This document shows positions 1 to 8,722 of a stretch of 60,542 nucleotides of DNA, one piece after another. The position numbers and the translations under genes were made by a program. Below the pieces are notes generated by a model. That model searched no databases and was not told where the DNA came from. It was given only the letters and a program-made list of their open reading frames with translations. Each line of letters opens with the position of its first letter. Positions within the stretch are counted from its first letter, which is position 1. This stretch comes from an uncultured cyanobacterium (lineage in GTDB: Bacteria > Cyanobacteriota > Cyanobacteriia > CACIAM-69d), in the NCBI GenBank assembly GCA_937883785.1, contig CALGDE010000125.1:1-60542 (forward strand), given 5' to 3'.

Positions 1-163
1 GCAGCGAGCTGAGCTGGTTATAGCTGAGGTCAAGTTCTGTCAGGGAGGGTAGGTTTCTAATCTTCGACGGCAATTCCTCCAATCCCAAGCCTGATAGATC
101 TAACGTTTCCCAGCCCTCCACCTTCGCCCGCCCCAACAGCTCCAACAACTCATCCTGCGTCAC
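1..163 (-). CDS. Leucine-rich-repeat protein, N-terminal part only (runs off the window)
   Basis: The complementary strand reads a start GTG at 161-163 followed by 54 codons that run off the left edge. The visible protein begins TQDELLELLGRAKVEGW and continues with LDLSGLGLEELP and LTELDLSYNQLSSL, classical leucine-rich-repeat units. Cyanobacterial LRR and ROCO-type (Roc-COR GTPase) proteins often begin with this DELL-x-L helix followed directly by LRRs, so the missing part may carry more repeats or a GTPase; that is inference. Two stop codons lie in frame shortly upstream, and TTG and GTG codons in between are alternative starts. I chose the GTG because the family usually starts one residue before TQDEL. 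The gene is divergent from the toxin-antitoxin pair next to it. Confidence 0.7.
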   Translation of the reverse strand, partial: MTQDELLELLGRAKVEGWETLDLSGLGLEELPSKIRNLPSLTELDLSYNQLSSL

Positions 164-274
164 AACCCACCCCACCAAAACTCGCCTTCATCATAGCCAG
201 TAGTTTTGTCCGCCCATCAAACCTCACCGAGGGGATTAGCATTGAAGTAGCCCCAATCATCGGCTTAACTCTCC

Positions 275-517
275 ATGACTTTGAAAGACAAACTGCATCA
301 AGCGATTGATGCCCTGCCTGCCCAATACCTAAGCCAAGCGCTGGATTTGCTGCGATCGCTCCAACACCCCCCAATCCAAAGCACCGCCGCCAGCTTCCTC
401 GCCCACCTTCAAACCCTGGAACCCTGGTCCGGGGATGATCTGCCTGAGTGCGCCGAAGCAGTTGCCCACTCCCGAATTGAAGCCCAATTCGACTATAGGT
501 TAGACCCCTTCGAATAA
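275..517 (+). CDS. Putative antitoxin of a VapBC-type toxin-antitoxin pair
   Basis: An 80-residue protein beginning MTLKDKLHQAIDALPAQYL, a short helical N-terminus seen in many small cyanobacterial antitoxins encoded before PIN-domain toxins. The acidic C-terminal half (DDLPECAEAV, LDPFE) would suit toxin wrapping. No AbrB or ribbon-helix-helix motif is obvious, so DNA binding and autoregulation cannot be read from the sequence. The stop codon overlaps the start of the toxin gene by one base (TAATG), the usual translational coupling of such pairs. The call rests mainly on this arrangement. No strong Shine-Dalgarno sequence precedes the ATG. Confidence 0.7.
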   Translation: MTLKDKLHQAIDALPAQYLSQALDLLRSLQHPPIQSTAASFLAHLQTLEPWSGDDLPECAEAVAHSRIEAQFDYRLDPFE

Positions 518-960
518 TGTTTCTGCTGGACACCAACCATTGCAGCGGACTATTGATGGGCAATCCCACCCTGTTGGAAAAATTAAGTGCCTTGGGCGAT
601 CCACCTCTCTCAAGCTGCACCATCGTTGTGGGCGAGCTGGTGGATATGGCAGCTCGGTCCCGCGATCGCCAAACCAATCTAATCCGCGTCCAACAATTCT
701 TCGCCGGCTTACACATTTACCCGTGTGATTCCGAAACCGCAGAAATTTACGGCGTCCTAAAAGCAGACTTTTTTCGCCGCTATGGTCCCAAAGATAAAAA
801 ACAACGGCGGCGCACCACCATTAATCAACTCGGCATTGGCGATAATGACCTTTGGATTGCAGCGATCGCTCTACAGCACAACCTAACCCTCGTCACTGCC
901 GACAGCGACTTTCAACGGTTGCCAACCCCACAGCCCCTACCAATTGAATCTTGGTTGTAA
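517..960 (+). CDS. vapC: PIN-domain ribonuclease toxin (VapC-like)
   Basis: A 147-residue PIN-domain protein. The acidic metal-binding residues of the family are visible: D5 in MFLLDTN, the glutamate of VVGELV near residue 40, the aspartates in GIGDNDLWIAA near residue 110, and the aspartates of LVTADSDF near residue 128. VapC toxins are Mg2+-dependent endoribonucleases that usually cut tRNA or rRNA and are held inactive by the cognate antitoxin. The gene overlaps the antitoxin stop by one base, so the two are co-translated. Length and motif spacing are normal, with no sign of decay. The RNA target cannot be inferred. Confidence 0.88.
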   Translation: MFLLDTNHCSGLLMGNPTLLEKLSALGDPPLSSCTIVVGELVDMAARSRDRQTNLIRVQQFFAGLHIYPCDSETAEIYGVLKADFFRRYGPKDKKQRRRTTINQLGIGDNDLWIAAIALQHNLTLVTADSDFQRLPTPQPLPIESWL

Positions 961-979
961 GGCGATCGCCCCCAGCCCA

Positions 980-2419
980 TTACCCCTTTGCCACAGAGGC
1001 GGATGCCTTTTTTGCGTTTAGCTTGTGGAGAATTTCCGCGTGGAGTTCGGCGGTGATGGGGTAGGAGGACACCAGGTTCATGCCAATGATTAGGGCGATC
1101 GCCGGCAGTCCTCCTGTCAGCAATCGAATGGCTAACAATGCCGAATCGGGCTGCATATCCGGTAGCCCCTGCACATAGCCAGACAGTTCAATCATTTGCC
1201 CCATAAACCACAGGGCGATCGCCAGCCCCAGCTTTTGGAGAAAAATCATCAAAGAATAAAACGTACCTTCCTGACGCTGCCCGGTATTTAGCTCATTGGC
1301 GTCCACCACATCCGGCAACATGGACCAAGGAATCAAATAAGCCGTAGAAACCCCCACCCCCGCCAACATGCACAGGGCATACATCAACAACACCTGCCCC
1401 GGCTGCACCAGCAATAGCCCCACCTGAGCCACCAGCCACACCGACACCCCCATAAAATACGCACCGCACTTGCCAATGGTTTTGCTCAGGCGTCCCCACA
1501 TCGACAGGCAGGCGATCGCCGTTCCCTGAATCGCCAGAGCTGCCTTGGGAAAATCCGCCTCCGCCAGCCCCATCCAGCTCACCACAAAAAACGGCGTCAT
1601 CGCACTAATCAACTGCACAGCGGACCAGGAACAAAGGTAAATGCCCACAACGTATTGGAACGGGCGAAACTTTAAGGCAATGCCGATTTGCTGTTTTAAG
1701 GGGCGAGAATCGCAGGAGAACTTATCCTTCACCTGCTGGGCACGCTCATTAGGAATCACCCGCTGATAGGTACCCATAACGCACAGCACAATAGGCACCA
1801 TCGCCGCGAGACTGCACACGCCCCCCAGCACCAAATGGCTCGCGATCGGATCATCGATGCGCTGGAGAATCTGCTGCGCCAAAATTAAGGACGCAATTTT
1901 GCCGCCAATGGAAAAGGTGAAGCGAAAAGTATTGAGCTGGGTGCGTTCGTTATAGCTGTTGGTAATTTGCGGCGTTAGGGCTGTGTAAGGCAAGGTGACC
2001 GCGTTGTAGGCAAATTTAAACGCAAAAATAATCGCCAGATAATACCCAAACAGCGCCCACTGGTTTTCGAAGGGCACCCACCACAGCAGGAAAAAACACA
2101 GGCTAAAGGGCGCAGCTCCTAGGACAATCCACGGATAGCGACGTCCCCAGCGAGACCGGGTGCGATCGCTCAAAATCCCCACCACCAAAGTGCTAACGGC
2201 GTGTCCAATTTTGTCGGCAAATAAAATAGATCCCGCCATTCCTGGACTTAACCCCGCCACCGCCGTGAGGAAATACAGCCAGAAAAAAATCAGCAAGTTG
2301 GCGGTAATGGCAGGACCAAAGTCCCCCGCCCCGAAGGATAGCTTGGCTGAAAAAGGTAAAGACTGGGGCTGATCAGAGGAAATCTTCCCCTTGGGCAAAG
2401 ACAGAGCAGGACTGGACAT
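980..2419 (-). CDS. MFS sugar:cation symporter, GPH family (paralog 1)
   Basis: A 479-residue membrane protein with about 12 hydrophobic segments. It carries features of the glycoside-pentoside-hexuronide:cation symporter family (MFS_2): KLSFGAGDFGPAI near the N-terminus, a loop DRTRSRWGRRYPW after the second helix, and YNERTQLNTFR before helix 5. Family members couple uptake of a sugar or related solute to H+ or Na+; the substrate here is unknown. It is closely similar over its length to the gene immediately upstream on the same strand, so the pair looks like a tandem duplication. In this copy the second-helix region reads KIGHAVSTLVVG where the paralog has KVGDAINDPIIG, so aspartates often important in the family are lost. 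Confidence 0.85.
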   Translation of the reverse strand: MSSPALSLPKGKISSDQPQSLPFSAKLSFGAGDFGPAITANLLIFFWLYFLTAVAGLSPGMAGSILFADKIGHAVSTLVVGILSDRTRSRWGRRYPWIVLGAAPFSLCFFLLWWVPFENQWALFGYYLAIIFAFKFAYNAVTLPYTALTPQITNSYNERTQLNTFRFTFSIGGKIASLILAQQILQRIDDPIASHLVLGGVCSLAAMVPIVLCVMGTYQRVIPNERAQQVKDKFSCDSRPLKQQIGIALKFRPFQYVVGIYLCSWSAVQLISAMTPFFVVSWMGLAEADFPKAALAIQGTAIACLSMWGRLSKTIGKCGAYFMGVSVWLVAQVGLLLVQPGQVLLMYALCMLAGVGVSTAYLIPWSMLPDVVDANELNTGQRQEGTFYSLMIFLQKLGLAIALWFMGQMIELSGYVQGLPDMQPDSALLAIRLLTGGLPAIALIIGMNLVSSYPITAELHAEILHKLNAKKASASVAKG

Positions 2420-2610
2420 AGATTGCGGCCGCCGATTTTAGGAGTGAGCTATCCCAGTGGGTAACTGTGACAGGTCTCTTAACCTATTCTTAGGCGCGCC
2501 CTTACTTCAGGACTGGTGTGTGCCAGTGTGAAAAAACGTCGATGGAAAATGAATGCTAGGAGCTAAAGCCCTCGCGGCTTTTGACTTGGGGGTTTCGTTG
2601 ACGATCGCCC

Positions 2611-4056
2611 TTAGCTGAGTTCGCCGGATTTTTCTTTCCGCTCTTGCAGTTTTAAGAGAATTTCCCTGTGTAGCTCGGCGGTAATTGGATAAAAGTAGGT
2701 GAGGATGATGCCTGCCACTAGGGCGATCGCTGGCAAGGGACCAATTAACAACCGAATAGCCCACAGCGCCGATTCAGGCTGCACCGGCGGCGGCGCATCG
2801 GGAACGCTTTTGATATAGCCCGCCCACTCGATAATTTGCCCCACAAACCACAGAGCCAACGCCAGCCCCATTTTTTGCAAAAACACCATAAACGAATAAA
2901 ACACCCCTTCCCGCCGCTGCCCGGTTTTTAGCTCGTCCGCATCAATCACGTCCGGCAACATGGACCAGGGAACCAAATATGCCGTGGAGACCCCCGCCCC
3001 CGCCATCACGCACAGGAAGTACATCAGCCCCACCTGTCCCGGCTGAAGAAACAGCAACCCCACCTGGGCAATCAGCCAAATGCCCATGCCCATAAAGTAC
3101 ACCCCCCGTTTGCCTTTGGTTTTACTCAGGCGTCCCCAAATGGGTAAGAAGGCGATCGCCGTCCCCTGCACCGCCAGCGCCACATTAGGAAACTCCGCTG
3201 CATCGAGCCTCATCCAGCTCACCACATAAAACTGCATAATCGCGCCAATGAGCTGCACCGCAAACCAAGAGCACAGGTAAATGCCCACCACATACTGAAA
3301 CGGTCGATTGCCCAGGGCGATTCCAATTTGCTTCACCAGGGGAAGGGGCGCTTCGGTCGTTTCCCCAGCCGCCTCCTGAGCCATTAGAATCCGCTCCTTG
3401 GGCATGGCGCGGCGGAAGGTGCCTGCCACGCAAAGGAAAATGGGAATTATGGAGGCTGCGGTGCAAATCGCCCCAAGGATCAAGTAGCGCTGCACCAAAT
3501 CATCAACGGACTGGAAAATAAGCTGCGCCACCACCAAAGACGCAATGCTGCCGCCGATGGAAAAGGCGAAGCGAAAAGTGTTGAGATTGGTGCGCTCGTT
3601 ATAGTCGTCGGAAAGCTGGGGCGTTAGGGCTGCGTAGGGCAAGGACACGGCGGTGTAAGCCAAGTTAAATAGGGTGGCAATGACCAGGTAATACCAAAAC
3701 AGCGCCCATTCATCTTGAAAGGGAATCCACCACTGCATTAGAAAAAATACGCCGAAAGGAATCGCCCCGCCAATCATCCACGGGTAACGCCGTCCCCATT
3801 TGGACCGGGTGCGATCGCTCATCACCCCAATAATCGGGTCATTAATCGCATCCCCCACCTTGCCAATCAACAAAATCCACCCCGCCAGCCCCGGACTTAA
3901 TCCCGCCACCTCCGTGAGAAAAAACAGCAGAAAAAAGATCAGCACATTAGCCGTAATTGCCGGTCCCAAATCCCCAGCGCCATAGGCCAGCTTGGTGGAC
4001 AGGGACAAAGGCTGGGGCGGCTTATTGTTGGATCCAGAAAAAGCTGGATTGGACAT
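2611..4056 (-). CDS. MFS sugar:cation symporter, GPH family (paralog 2)
   Basis: A 481-residue, 12-helix transporter. KLAYGAGDLGPAI, KVGDAINDPIIGVMSDRTR, and YNERTNLNTFRFAFS are the expected cytoplasmic and helix-2 motifs of MelB-like glycoside-pentoside-hexuronide:cation symporters. The aspartate-bearing GDAINDP segment that commonly takes part in cation coupling is intact. It probably imports or exports a sugar-like solute across the inner membrane, substrate unknown. It lies 191 bp upstream of its paralog on the same strand, and the two may be co-transcribed. The 4057-4339 gap contains the gap2 terminator hairpin; otherwise I see nothing there. Confidence 0.87.
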   Translation of the reverse strand: MSNPAFSGSNNKPPQPLSLSTKLAYGAGDLGPAITANVLIFFLLFFLTEVAGLSPGLAGWILLIGKVGDAINDPIIGVMSDRTRSKWGRRYPWMIGGAIPFGVFFLMQWWIPFQDEWALFWYYLVIATLFNLAYTAVSLPYAALTPQLSDDYNERTNLNTFRFAFSIGGSIASLVVAQLIFQSVDDLVQRYLILGAICTAASIIPIFLCVAGTFRRAMPKERILMAQEAAGETTEAPLPLVKQIGIALGNRPFQYVVGIYLCSWFAVQLIGAIMQFYVVSWMRLDAAEFPNVALAVQGTAIAFLPIWGRLSKTKGKRGVYFMGMGIWLIAQVGLLFLQPGQVGLMYFLCVMAGAGVSTAYLVPWSMLPDVIDADELKTGQRREGVFYSFMVFLQKMGLALALWFVGQIIEWAGYIKSVPDAPPPVQPESALWAIRLLIGPLPAIALVAGIILTYFYPITAELHREILLKLQERKEKSGELS

Positions 4057-4230
4057 ACGCTGGGGCTCCTAAACCGGCGGCAATAACGATCAATCAATGG
4101 GCGATCCCAATGGGCGACGGGCGATCCTGATCGCTCGCTCTAATCTAAACCTTGCTTAGCTGTTGGGCACTACCACAGTGGTCAAAGGGCGAAGCGGCAA
4201 ACTTCAACGATGAAAAGTACCCAAACAAAA

Positions 4231-4267
4231 GCGCTTCGGAATCGCCCATTGGCATCACCCGAAGCGC
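4231..4267 (-). terminator. Rho-independent terminator of gap2
   Basis: A perfect 9-bp inverted repeat, GCGCTTCGG at 4231-4239 and CCGAAGCGC at 4259-4267. Read on the minus strand it is followed by TTTTGTTT. It lies about 70 bases past the gap2 stop codon. Confidence 0.7.
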
Positions 4268-4339
4268 CTATATTTTTAGCAATCTCTCGGTCAGTGTATG
4301 AGTTGCCCCATCGCTCCAACCTCAGTAAGGCTTAAAACC

Positions 4340-5353
4340 TTAGTTCCACTTGGAAGCCACTAGCTCAGCCAAGTCCACAACCCGCTGGCTGTAGCCCCAC
4401 TCGTTGTCATACCAGGACACCACCTTAATCATGTCGCCACCCATGGTCATGGTTAGGCTGGAGTCAACGGCGGTGGACTCATCCATACCCTTGTAATCAC
4501 AGGACACCAACGGCTCGTCGCTATAGCGAATAATGCCCTTCATGCCGTTTTCAGACGCGGTCTTCAGCACTTCATTCACCTGCTCGGCGATCGTGCTCTT
4601 CTCCACCTGCACCACCAGGTCCACCACAGACACGTTGGGGGTCGGTACACGCATTGCAATACCGTTCAACTTACCCGCCATTTCCGGCAGCACCAACGCC
4701 ACAGCCTTTGCCGCACCGGTGGACGTGGGAACAATATTCATCGCCGCTGCACGGGCACGACGCACATCCCGGTGGCTTGCATCCAACAGACGCTGGTCAC
4801 CGGTGTAGCTGTGGGTGGTGGTCATGGTGCCTTTGACGATGCCGAAGTTATCGTTCAGCACTTTCACGATGGGCGCGAGGCAGTTGGTGGTACAGCTAGC
4901 ATTGCTGACCACGTTATGGGCATCGGGGTCGTAATCTTGATGGTTAACGCCCATGACATAGGTGCCAATGTTGCCGCCTTTGCCAGGGGCGGTAATTAGA
5001 ACCTTTTTAGCTCCAGCCTGTAAGTGCTTGGAGGCTCCTTCCTCGGTAACGAATACGCCGGTGGATTCAATGATCAAGTCAATGTCCCAGTCCGCCCAAG
5101 GAAGGTTCAGGGGATTGCGATCGGAGGTGCACTTGATAACGTTGCCGTTAACGGTGATGGTGTCTTCGCCGTAGGAAATATCGGCGTCGAACCGACCCAG
5201 CATGGTGTCGTACTTAAGCAGGTGGGCGTTGGTTTTCGGATCGGATGTGTCGTTTAGCCCCACTAGCTGCAAATTGCTGTCTTTACGGGTTGCTAAACAA
5301 CGGACGAAGTTACGACCAATACGTCCAAATCCGTTAATTGCGACTCTAACCAC
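4340..5353 (-). CDS. gap2: Glyceraldehyde-3-phosphate dehydrogenase, photosynthetic type
   Basis: A 337-residue GAPDH. The N-terminus [15 protein letters not shown] is the Rossmann dinucleotide site, NASCTTN holds the catalytic cysteine, and [10 protein letters not shown] is the C-terminal signature. The sequence is of the cyanobacterial Gap2 type, which uses NADPH or NADH to reduce 1,3-bisphosphoglycerate in the Calvin cycle and can also run in gluconeogenesis. The start codon is GTG at 5351-5353, with GGGAAGG a few bases upstream as ribosome-binding site. The gene appears monocistronic: a hairpin terminator follows it and a TTGACA-containing 29-bp dyad precedes it. The NAD(P)-dual specificity is family knowledge, not read from a residue here. 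Confidence 0.95.
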   Translation of the reverse strand: MVRVAINGFGRIGRNFVRCLATRKDSNLQLVGLNDTSDPKTNAHLLKYDTMLGRFDADISYGEDTITVNGNVIKCTSDRNPLNLPWADWDIDLIIESTGVFVTEEGASKHLQAGAKKVLITAPGKGGNIGTYVMGVNHQDYDPDAHNVVSNASCTTNCLAPIVKVLNDNFGIVKGTMTTTHSYTGDQRLLDASHRDVRRARAAAMNIVPTSTGAAKAVALVLPEMAGKLNGIAMRVPTPNVSVVDLVVQVEKSTIAEQVNEVLKTASENGMKGIIRYSDEPLVSCDYKGMDESTAVDSSLTMTMGGDMIKVVSWYDNEWGYSQRVVDLAELVASKWN

Positions 5354-5375
5354 TACGCCTTCCCTCGGGTTGAAA

Positions 5376-5404
5376 TGTTGACAAAGATCTTTCGAATGTC
5401 AACA
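5376..5404 (-). promoter_or_regulatory. 29-bp dyad over the presumed gap2 -35 region
   Basis: TGTTGACA (5376-5383) and TGTCAACA (5397-5404) form a perfect 8-bp inverted repeat with a 13-base spacer, 22-51 bases upstream of the gap2 start. On the minus strand each arm contains a -35-like TTGACA or its complement, so a protein bound here would compete with RNA polymerase. Arm length and spacing would fit a dimeric regulator such as a LysR-type protein; the identity is inference. Confidence 0.5.
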
Positions 5405-6063
5405 AATAATATCCCATGACCTGAATACTTTGAATGCTCTTTGGGCAAGGGCTGTGTGGGTTAGATAACGAATGATGCAATTAAAAAGTAGGGAAAAATG
5501 CAGAAAGCAACCGATATTTCTCGGTTTCAGTGCGTTTGCCCCCTGGTTCCGTGTGCTTCGAACCATTACTGAATCTGATCAGTCAATAAGGGATTGATTA
5601 GGGGAAAAAACGCTAAACGGGAGTAAAAAACATCGAGATTGTTAACGGTTATAACGCTCTATTGAATTGCCTTATGAATTACTCCTGTTGGGGGACATTG
5701 TCTACGGTCAGGGCTTCAATAACACCGTTGACTACCCCCATGCCCAGCCCTTTTAAGGGGGCAAGAGTTAGGTAAAGGTTCAGAGTTACACCACTTTTCG
5801 AAGTCCCGCCCTCTCCTTAGGCACAGGAATTTAGGATGAGGGCTGGAGAAGTTCTGCGTAAGTCCTACTTATTCACAGGGCGTGCTGATGGGATATCACT
5901 TCCCATTGGGTAAAACTTCTGGGGACTCAGTGAGTGTGTATCTCAGTAATCATCAGTAATCAATGGGGGCGTTCCGAGGGGCATTGATGACGCGCCCTAG
6001 CTGATATCATGTGCCGTGTCTTGTAATCTTCGATTTTTAGCGCCTCGGAAGCCAAGTGCGGTA
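5405..6063. other. gap2-murC divergent intergenic region
   Basis: About 660 bases between divergent gap2 and murC. No convincing ORF is seen. It contains a small hairpin, AACCGA at 5509-5514 with TCGGTT at 5521-5526, and a duplicated CAGTAATCA near 5943-5960. If the GTG at 6016 is the true murC start, the last 48 bases are coding. Confidence 0.6.
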
Positions 6064-7485
6064 ATGTTGACCCCGGTTGATTTTAGCGGTCGTCCTTTTC
6101 ATTTTATTGGCGTTGGCGGCATTGGTATGTCGGCGCTGGCTTATGTGCTTGCCCAGCGATCGCTCCCGGTATCTGGGTCAGACCAGCGGGAAAATCGCCT
6201 TACGGAAACGCTGCAGTCGTTGGGGGCAAAGTTTTTTCTAGGGCAAACCGCTGACAATATCCACCAGCTTTTGCCTGGGGCAGAGGTCAATGGGGAAGGC
6301 GCGAACAAAAATGGACTACCTCAAGTGGTGTGCTCCACGGCGATTCCTAAGGACAATGCGGAATATAAGGAGGCGATCGCCCAAGGCTGTCCAATTTTCC
6401 ATCGCTCAGATATTTTGGCGGGGATTATGACCCAGTACCGGGGCATTGCGATCGCCGGTACCCATGGAAAAACAACCACTAGTAGCGCTTTGGGGCAGAC
6501 CCTGTTGAAGGCGGGACTGGACCCCACAGTGATTGTGGGCGGTGAAGTGGCGGAGTGGGGTGGTAATGCCCACTTGGGCAACGGGGATTTGCTGGTGGCG
6601 GAAGCGGATGAGTCGGACGGGTCGTTGGTAAAGCTAACGGCGGATATTGGGGTGATCACCAATATTGAGCTGGATCATCCGGACCATTACGAGTCCCTCG
6701 ATAGCGTGATCAGCATTTTTCGCACCTTCGAGAAAAATTGCACAACCCTGGTGGGTTCCATTGATTGCCCCACGGTGAAAGCCAATTTTAAGCCGGATAT
6801 CACCTACAGCCTTGATCCTAGTTCTGGCGCTAACTACACTGCCGATGGAATCACGCTGGGCAGCCAGGGCGCGGCGGCGGATATTTATGAAAATGGTGAG
6901 CTTCTGGGGCGGCTTCAGCTTCAGCTGCTGGGAGAGCACAACTTAAGTAATGCTTTGGCGGTGGTGGCGATCGCCCGGCATTTGGGGGTGGATTTTTCGG
7001 CTTTGGCGGCGGGACTCGGCAGCTTTTCTGGGGCTCGGCGGCGCTTTGAACATCGCGGCACCCCCAGCGGCATTGCCTTTTACGACGACTATGCCCACCA
7101 CCCCAGCGAAATCCTTGTTACTTTAGCGGCGGCTCGCCAGCGCCTCGATTCCTCTAAGACAGGGCGGGTTGTTGCCGTATTTCAGCCCCACCGATTTAGT
7201 CGGGTTGCAGCATTTTTAGAGGAATTTGCTGTAGCATTTGGCGATGCCCACCGGGTAATCGTTACGGATGTGTATGCTGCCGGCGAGAAGAATGAAACGG
7301 GGCTTGATGGAGCTGCCATTGCCCAGGCGATCGCGAACCATCACCCCGCCGTCGATTATCAAAGCACTTTGGATAATGTGGTGTCGGGACTAACGGAAAT
7401 ATTGCAGTCGGGAGATCTGGTAATCTTTCTGGGGGCTGGCAATTTGAATCAGGTCATTCCAACAATAATTGAACGTTATACCTAA
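6064..7485 (+). CDS. murC: UDP-N-acetylmuramate--L-alanine ligase
   Basis: MurC adds L-alanine to UDP-N-acetylmuramic acid using ATP, the first peptide step of cytoplasmic peptidoglycan synthesis. The N-terminal glycine-rich site FHFIGVGGIGMSALAYVL, the ATP-binding AGTHGKTTTSS, the EADESDGS motif and the DDYAHHPSEI C-terminal motif are all visible and in the family order. The reading frame also opens at a GTG at 6016, giving 16 more residues. I prefer the ATG at 6064 (MLTPVDFSGRPF, 473 residues) because cyanobacterial homologues normally begin only a few residues before VDFSGRPFHF. Neither start has a strong Shine-Dalgarno sequence. murB follows on the same strand after 313 bases. Confidence 0.95.
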   Translation: MLTPVDFSGRPFHFIGVGGIGMSALAYVLAQRSLPVSGSDQRENRLTETLQSLGAKFFLGQTADNIHQLLPGAEVNGEGANKNGLPQVVCSTAIPKDNAEYKEAIAQGCPIFHRSDILAGIMTQYRGIAIAGTHGKTTTSSALGQTLLKAGLDPTVIVGGEVAEWGGNAHLGNGDLLVAEADESDGSLVKLTADIGVITNIELDHPDHYESLDSVISIFRTFEKNCTTLVGSIDCPTVKANFKPDITYSLDPSSGANYTADGITLGSQGAAADIYENGELLGRLQLQLLGEHNLSNALAVVAIARHLGVDFSALAAGLGSFSGARRRFEHRGTPSGIAFYDDYAHHPSEILVTLAAARQRLDSSKTGRVVAVFQPHRFSRVAAFLEEFAVAFGDAHRVIVTDVYAAGEKNETGLDGAAIAQAIANHHPAVDYQSTLDNVVSGLTEILQSGDLVIFLGAGNLNQVIPTIIERYT

Positions 7486-7541
7486 ACAAAAATCAGGTTA
7501 ACTTTGATTGTTTTGCCCCGTTTACTAGCTATTGTTCGAGA

Positions 7542-7581
7542 AAACTGTCATGGATTTATCTAGATAAAGAGAAGACAGTTT
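7542..7581. promoter_or_regulatory. 40-bp symmetric nested dyad between murC and murB
   Basis: Outer arms AAACTGTC (7542-7549) and GACAGTTT (7574-7581) enclose a perfect 14-bp palindrome TTTATCTAGATAAA (7555-7568). The two 5-base spacers are equal, so both dyads share one centre at 7561.5. No T-run follows on the plus strand, so a simple terminator is unlikely. It may be an operator or an mRNA stem-loop. Confidence 0.55.
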
Positions 7582-7782
7582 ACGTGTACTTATCTCCCAC
7601 TAAGAATTCCTAAGTTGATAGGAATAATGTTTAAGGGTCCATCAGGTTAACATCTGAGTGCCCATAGGATTGTGGTGAGAATTCCCGAATAACAACACTT
7701 TTCGTGTTTAAATTTCGATGATTTTGTTTTTGGCAAAATCGGTGCATCAAGGCTGCTAGGTATATTTGCGTTATTTCTGTTG

Positions 7783-7793
7783 GTGTGAGGAGT
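7783..7793 (+). promoter_or_regulatory. murB ribosome-binding site, exact complement of the Yfr1 core
   Basis: GTGTGAGGAGT ends five bases before the murB ATG and includes the Shine-Dalgarno GAGGAG. It is the exact reverse complement of ACUCCUCACAC, the conserved unpaired core of the cyanobacterial small RNA Yfr1. Pairing would mask the ribosome-binding site. The Yfr1 core is from memory of the literature; the role here is inference. Confidence 0.5.
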
Positions 7794-7798
7794 GTTAG

Positions 7799-8713
7799 AT
7801 GGTGACGGATCTTGGGGTCTTTGAAAAGCAGTTGCGATCGCAGGTGTCGCTGGCAAAGTCCACCACATTTCGGGTGGGTGGACCGGCAGAATGGTACATG
7901 GAGCCTGATAGTTTAGATTCCCTAGAAATGGCGATCGCCTGGGCGGACAAGCAGTCGGTGCCCATTACGCCCCTGGGAGCCGGGTCGAATTTACTGGTGA
8001 GCGATCGCGGCATTGATGGTTTGGTGATTGCCACCCGCAATCTACGCCAGGTAACCGTTGACCACGAACGTCTCCAAATTACCGCCACCGCCGGTACGCC
8101 TTTACCGTTGATTTCTTGGAAGGCAGCATCGTTAGGCTGGACCGGTATGGAATGGGCAGTGGGTATTCCTGGCACTGTGGGCGGCGCAGTGGTGATGAAT
8201 GCGGGAGCCCACGGCGGCGATACGGCGCGATCGCTGGCTCAGGTGCGCCTATTAAACCTAGAGACTAATTCCCTACGCCAGGCGGTGCCGGAAGAACTGG
8301 GCTACACCTATCGCACCTCTGATTTGCAAGGCAGCCATCAAATGGTGACCGAAGCCACGTTCCAGTTGGCCATGGGGGAAAGCGTTGAAGCAGTACGCAC
8401 CGTTACCAAGGATCAGCTAAGCCGCCGTCACGCCACTCAGCCCTATCGCTTGCCCAACTGCGGCAGCGTATTCCGCAATCCGGAGCCTCGGAAAGCAGCG
8501 CGGCTAATTGAAGAAGCTGGGCTAAAGGGATTCCAGGTGGGCGGTGCTCAAGTGGCCCATTTGCACGCCAATTTCATCGTTAATATCGACCAGGCAACGG
8601 CGTGGGATATTTCCTCGGTGATTAGTCGGGTGCGGGAAACGGTGTACGAAAAGTGGGATGTGATGTTGCACACCGAGGTGAAAATGCTCGGGCAGTTTCC
8701 GGTGGCGGCATAG
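7799..8713 (+). CDS. murB: UDP-N-acetylenolpyruvoylglucosamine reductase
   Basis: A 304-residue FAD enzyme that reduces UDP-GlcNAc-enolpyruvate with NADPH to UDP-MurNAc, the step before MurC. Family motifs are present in order: TTFRVGGPAEW (FAD domain start), PLGAGSNLLVSD, GIPGTVGGAVVMNAGAHGG (FAD binding), YRTSDLQG, NCGSVFRNP with the catalytic serine, and LIEEAGLKGFQVGGAQV plus the final HTEVKMLG. The start ATG at 7799 has an excellent Shine-Dalgarno (GAGGAG, five bases away). Together with upstream murC it makes a peptidoglycan precursor pair, but the 313-base gap with a strong dyad suggests separate control of murB. Confidence 0.95.
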   Translation: MVTDLGVFEKQLRSQVSLAKSTTFRVGGPAEWYMEPDSLDSLEMAIAWADKQSVPITPLGAGSNLLVSDRGIDGLVIATRNLRQVTVDHERLQITATAGTPLPLISWKAASLGWTGMEWAVGIPGTVGGAVVMNAGAHGGDTARSLAQVRLLNLETNSLRQAVPEELGYTYRTSDLQGSHQMVTEATFQLAMGESVEAVRTVTKDQLSRRHATQPYRLPNCGSVFRNPEPRKAARLIEEAGLKGFQVGGAQVAHLHANFIVNIDQATAWDISSVISRVRETVYEKWDVMLHTEVKMLGQFPVAA

Positions 8714-8722
8714 ATAAAATTC

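Noticed and set aside
7740-7800. The minus strand here as a Yfr1 gene, since it contains ACTCCTCACAC
   Set aside because: The two flanking stem-loops and terminal T-run of Yfr1 are absent; the position over the murB Shine-Dalgarno fits a target site instead.
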